Shown here one piece after another: positions 63,101-64,000 of a stretch of DNA of 64,000 bases. Position 1 is the first letter of the stretch; each line of letters opens with the position of its first letter. The notes under the pieces are model-generated. The model had not been told where the DNA came from, did not search any database, and worked only from the letters and a program-made list of their open reading frames with translations. Source of the DNA: CBDBBY01 sp965203215 (GTDB taxonomy: Bacteria > Pseudomonadota > Alphaproteobacteria > Rhodobacterales > Rhodobacteraceae); contig CBDBBY010000001.1 in the NCBI GenBank assembly GCA_965203215.1, forward strand, positions 3,658,001 to 3,722,000. The letters are read 5' to 3'. Position numbers and translations under genes: made by a program.

Positions 63101-63617
63101 AGCCACCCCGCAACTGCAGGAGGTCGATGCAGTTCTGGAAGGGCGGCAACTGCTGACCAGTGTCGACCCTGCCGCTGGCATCCGCAAGTCGCTGGCTGAT
63201 TTACTCCGCGCAGCGGTTCAGGACAGAACCGCAGCGCACGAAAGCGCATACGCTAAAGCCATGGCAATGCTTCGCGTGAACGAAGCGTGGCAGAAGGTTT
63301 CGCCCGCCGAACAAGACGCGATTGCGAACGATGTGGGCTTGATCGCGCCTGAAAGGGCGAATGTTTCCACCGATGAAGATCTGGTCAAATATCTTGATAG
63401 GCGTTCCTTGGCGAGTGCTCGCGCGGAGACCGACGCGGTTCCGGCGCGCGTTGCCCAAGTGATCGAGCGAGCAGCCCGACTACAAGAGCCGCAAGTTCGT
63501 CCAGTCGCTCTGGAACGGGCCACATTGCGTGACACCGCTGAGGTCGAAGCGTGGACTGAGCGCCAAAAGCAGACGCTGCTCAAAGCTGTTGCCGAGGGCC
63601 CGGTACTAGTGAACTGA
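60162..63617 (+). CDS. brxC: BREX P-loop ATPase BrxC
   Basis: The 1,151-residue protein has Walker A GFFGSGKSHLLKML (about residues 76-89) and Walker B CALIVLDEVQQYIG near residue 270, then VMIVGAGQSALTD. A coiled-coil-rich C-terminal half has repeated acidic helices. Size and N-terminus (KDALWRDPSAHPLVNKGQARI) match BrxC of type 1 BREX. It is essential for both methylation and defence in known systems. It overlaps brxB by 4 bp. Confidence 0.93.
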   Translation: MKIKDALWRDPSAHPLVNKGQARISDREDEQGMQELRGELSTFVCEGQYADGIQRIVRSFIDDLNRTSQRGAWVSGFFGSGKSHLLKMLCHLWRNTEFSDGATARSLVQAIPEDLDALLRELDVAGRRTGGLLAAAGSLPSGSTDHVRLTILGPLLRAADLPEQYPQARFCIWLHSEGHFDAVKSAVEVEGRQFERELNNLYVSGTLARAVIACDTTFAASEAEAKQLLKAQFPPQTSDITTADFLSTAKDALRHASLSDGRMPCALIVLDEVQQYIGDSTDRSMLVTEVAETIEKHLDSHVMIVGAGQSALTDVPLLMKLMDRFTIRVPLSDADVEAVTRKVLLQKKPTAVEGVRQFLEQYAGEISRQLQGTKLGETAADRTTLVEDYPLLPVRRRFWDACFRQIDAAGTHSQLRSQLRILYDALARLADLPLGQVIPGDELFDSLAPEMVNTGVLLREINERIVRVGETEGLLARRICGLVFLISRLTRDAGADTGVRATPDHLADLLVNDLAADNARLRVEVNAALGKLASDGILMRVDDEYRLQTRQGAEWDREFRTRQTRLNNDAAAIQIRRDELLYGEIEKSIRGLRMLQGVSKEPRQLAIHRGAVPSPATDISTISVWVRDGWETLEKDVMNAARSAGDNDPTIYVFVPRQSADDIRGQIIEAEAAGQTLDARGNPTEPEGLEARRSMESRRASAEAARDVLVRDVVARAKVFQGGGTEVFSATLEDRLRMAAEDSLVRLFPRFKEADNAAWSTAIKRAREGAENPLRPVGHSDAVEKHPVCRQAVSEIGTGATGSSVRKALSGSPFGWPRDAVDAALIALHRSQHLSATLNGAAVLPGALDQNRVSKAEFRVERAALSVKDRLVLRNLFQIAGVTCKSGEEGQRSDDFLSLLADLARSAGGDPPLPAPPELVEIEDVQRLVGNQRLAAIKAKADDWEAKIGEWRATAELIATRLPEWQMVERLAGHVDGIEAATPQLQEVDAVLEGRQLLTSVDPAAGIRKSLADLLRAAVQDRTAAHESAYAKAMAMLRVNEAWQKVSPAEQDAIANDVGLIAPERANVSTDEDLVKYLDRRSLASARAETDAVPARVAQVIERAARLQEPQVRPVALERATLRDTAEVEAWTERQKQTLLKAVAEGPVLVN

Positions 63618-63630
63618 ATGGAGGCTTCCG

Positions 63631-64000
63631 ATGCAATTCATACGCCGCATCCGCTTGAGCGGCCTGTTATCCTTCCCTCCCGACATGGAGCCCTTGGAAC
63701 TTCAGCCACTGAACGTGCTGATCGGTCCGAACGGGTCCGGGAAGACGAACTTTATTGAAGCGTTTGAGCTCCTTCGCTCGACGCCGACCGATTTCGCCGC
63801 CGCGATCCGTAATGGCGGCGACGCGCAGGAGTGGCTGTGGAAAGGCGAAAACCCGGCGGTTGAGGCTGAGTTAGAACTCGAAACAGGAAATGTGGCACCG
63901 TCGACCGGCCGGCCATTGCGTTATCGTCTTGCATTCAAGTCGTTGAAATCCCGAGTTGAGGTAGTCGACGAGGCAATAGAGGAAGTGAAACCCGACCGCG
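63631..64000 (+). CDS. AAA family ATPase (RecF/OLD-like), 5' part
   Basis: It starts at ATG 63631 with GGAGG six bases upstream and runs off the right edge (123 residues seen). The N-terminus IRRIRLSGLLSFPPDMEPLELQPLNVLIGPNGSGKTNFIEAFELL is the AAA_21/SMC-like Walker A region. Genes of this type, often followed by a DUF4276 gene, occur inside some BREX loci between brxC and pglX. Here it lies 13 bp after brxC in the same operon. Confidence 0.85.
   Translation, partial: MQFIRRIRLSGLLSFPPDMEPLELQPLNVLIGPNGSGKTNFIEAFELLRSTPTDFAAAIRNGGDAQEWLWKGENPAVEAELELETGNVAPSTGRPLRYRLAFKSLKSRVEVVDEAIEEVKPDR

Noticed and set aside
1..64000. CRISPR array, rRNA operon or replication origin
   Set aside because: No regularly spaced direct repeats, rRNA segments, or DnaA-box cluster were recognised on reading the window.

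Overview
The window looks like chromosomal DNA of an alphaproteobacterium, probably uncultivated. The evidence is a set of genes typical of that class (DUF2794, HspQ, a short RNase D, a UbiH-type hydroxylase, a GTP cyclohydrolase II with a degenerate N-terminal half, and FtsK followed by LolA), together with moderately high GC and frequent GTG or TTG starts. No rRNA and no CRISPR array was seen. The only tRNA is tRNA-Leu(CAG) at 1243-1329.

Region 1 (1-9 kb) is mixed. A partial AAA ATPase runs off the left edge next to tRNA-Leu. It is followed by a 173-bp MITE with an 8-bp target duplication, a Gfo/Idh/MocA oxidoreductase, asd, an NlpC/P60 peptidase, an AT-richer acquired pair (a helper ORF plus a PD-(D/E)XK / SEC-C nuclease-like ORF, perhaps one frameshifted gene), and a RipA-like membrane protein.

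Region 2 (9-27.7 kb) is dense core genome: DUF2794, ggt, hspQ, RNase D, an orphan excisionase-type antitoxin, two OmpR-like regulators, exonuclease III, a CnoX-like thioredoxin, a Lon-N domain protein, Trm112, UbiH, an amidase, an aminotransferase, ftsK, lolA, a transglycosylase lipoprotein, ribA and an L,D-transpeptidase.

Region 3 (27.7-40.3 kb) is a decayed accessory island full of toxin-antitoxin modules and mobile DNA. It has an intact FitAB-like pair and an intact Xre-RES pair. A brnT-brnA-kptA operon is split by a complete 2,007-bp IS1634-like element whose target duplication is TCTAGT. Two parDE copies and a HigBA-like pair are broken. It also holds remnants of IS630, ISKra4 and ISAs1 elements, three more MITE copies, a second element with perfect 44-bp inverted ends, and a broken second copy of the L,D-transpeptidase gene.

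Region 4 (40.3-52.1 kb) is one leftward ten-gene operon that I read as D-apionate/D-apiose catabolism: apnL (lactonase), a RuBisCO-like protein, a 3-oxo-isoapionate kinase, apnO (oxidoisomerase), a MalEFGK-type ABC transporter, an HpcH/HpaI aldolase and a 2-hydroxyacid dehydrogenase. Several junctions overlap by 4 bp, so the genes are probably made together for uptake and degradation of a plant cell-wall sugar acid.

Region 5 (52.6-64 kb) is a defence island. It has a membrane-anchored DnaQ-like exonuclease, a DNA methyltransferase stub, a decayed Xre antitoxin copy, a possible HEPN-like protein and a 1,258-aa SIR2-domain protein resembling defence-associated sirtuins. Divergent from the SIR2 gene is the start of a BREX locus (brxA, brxB, brxC and an AAA ATPase cut by the right edge), preceded by a perfect 36-nt palindrome. 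The SIR2/BREX pair and the SEC-C nuclease locus are the best candidates for poorly described biology.
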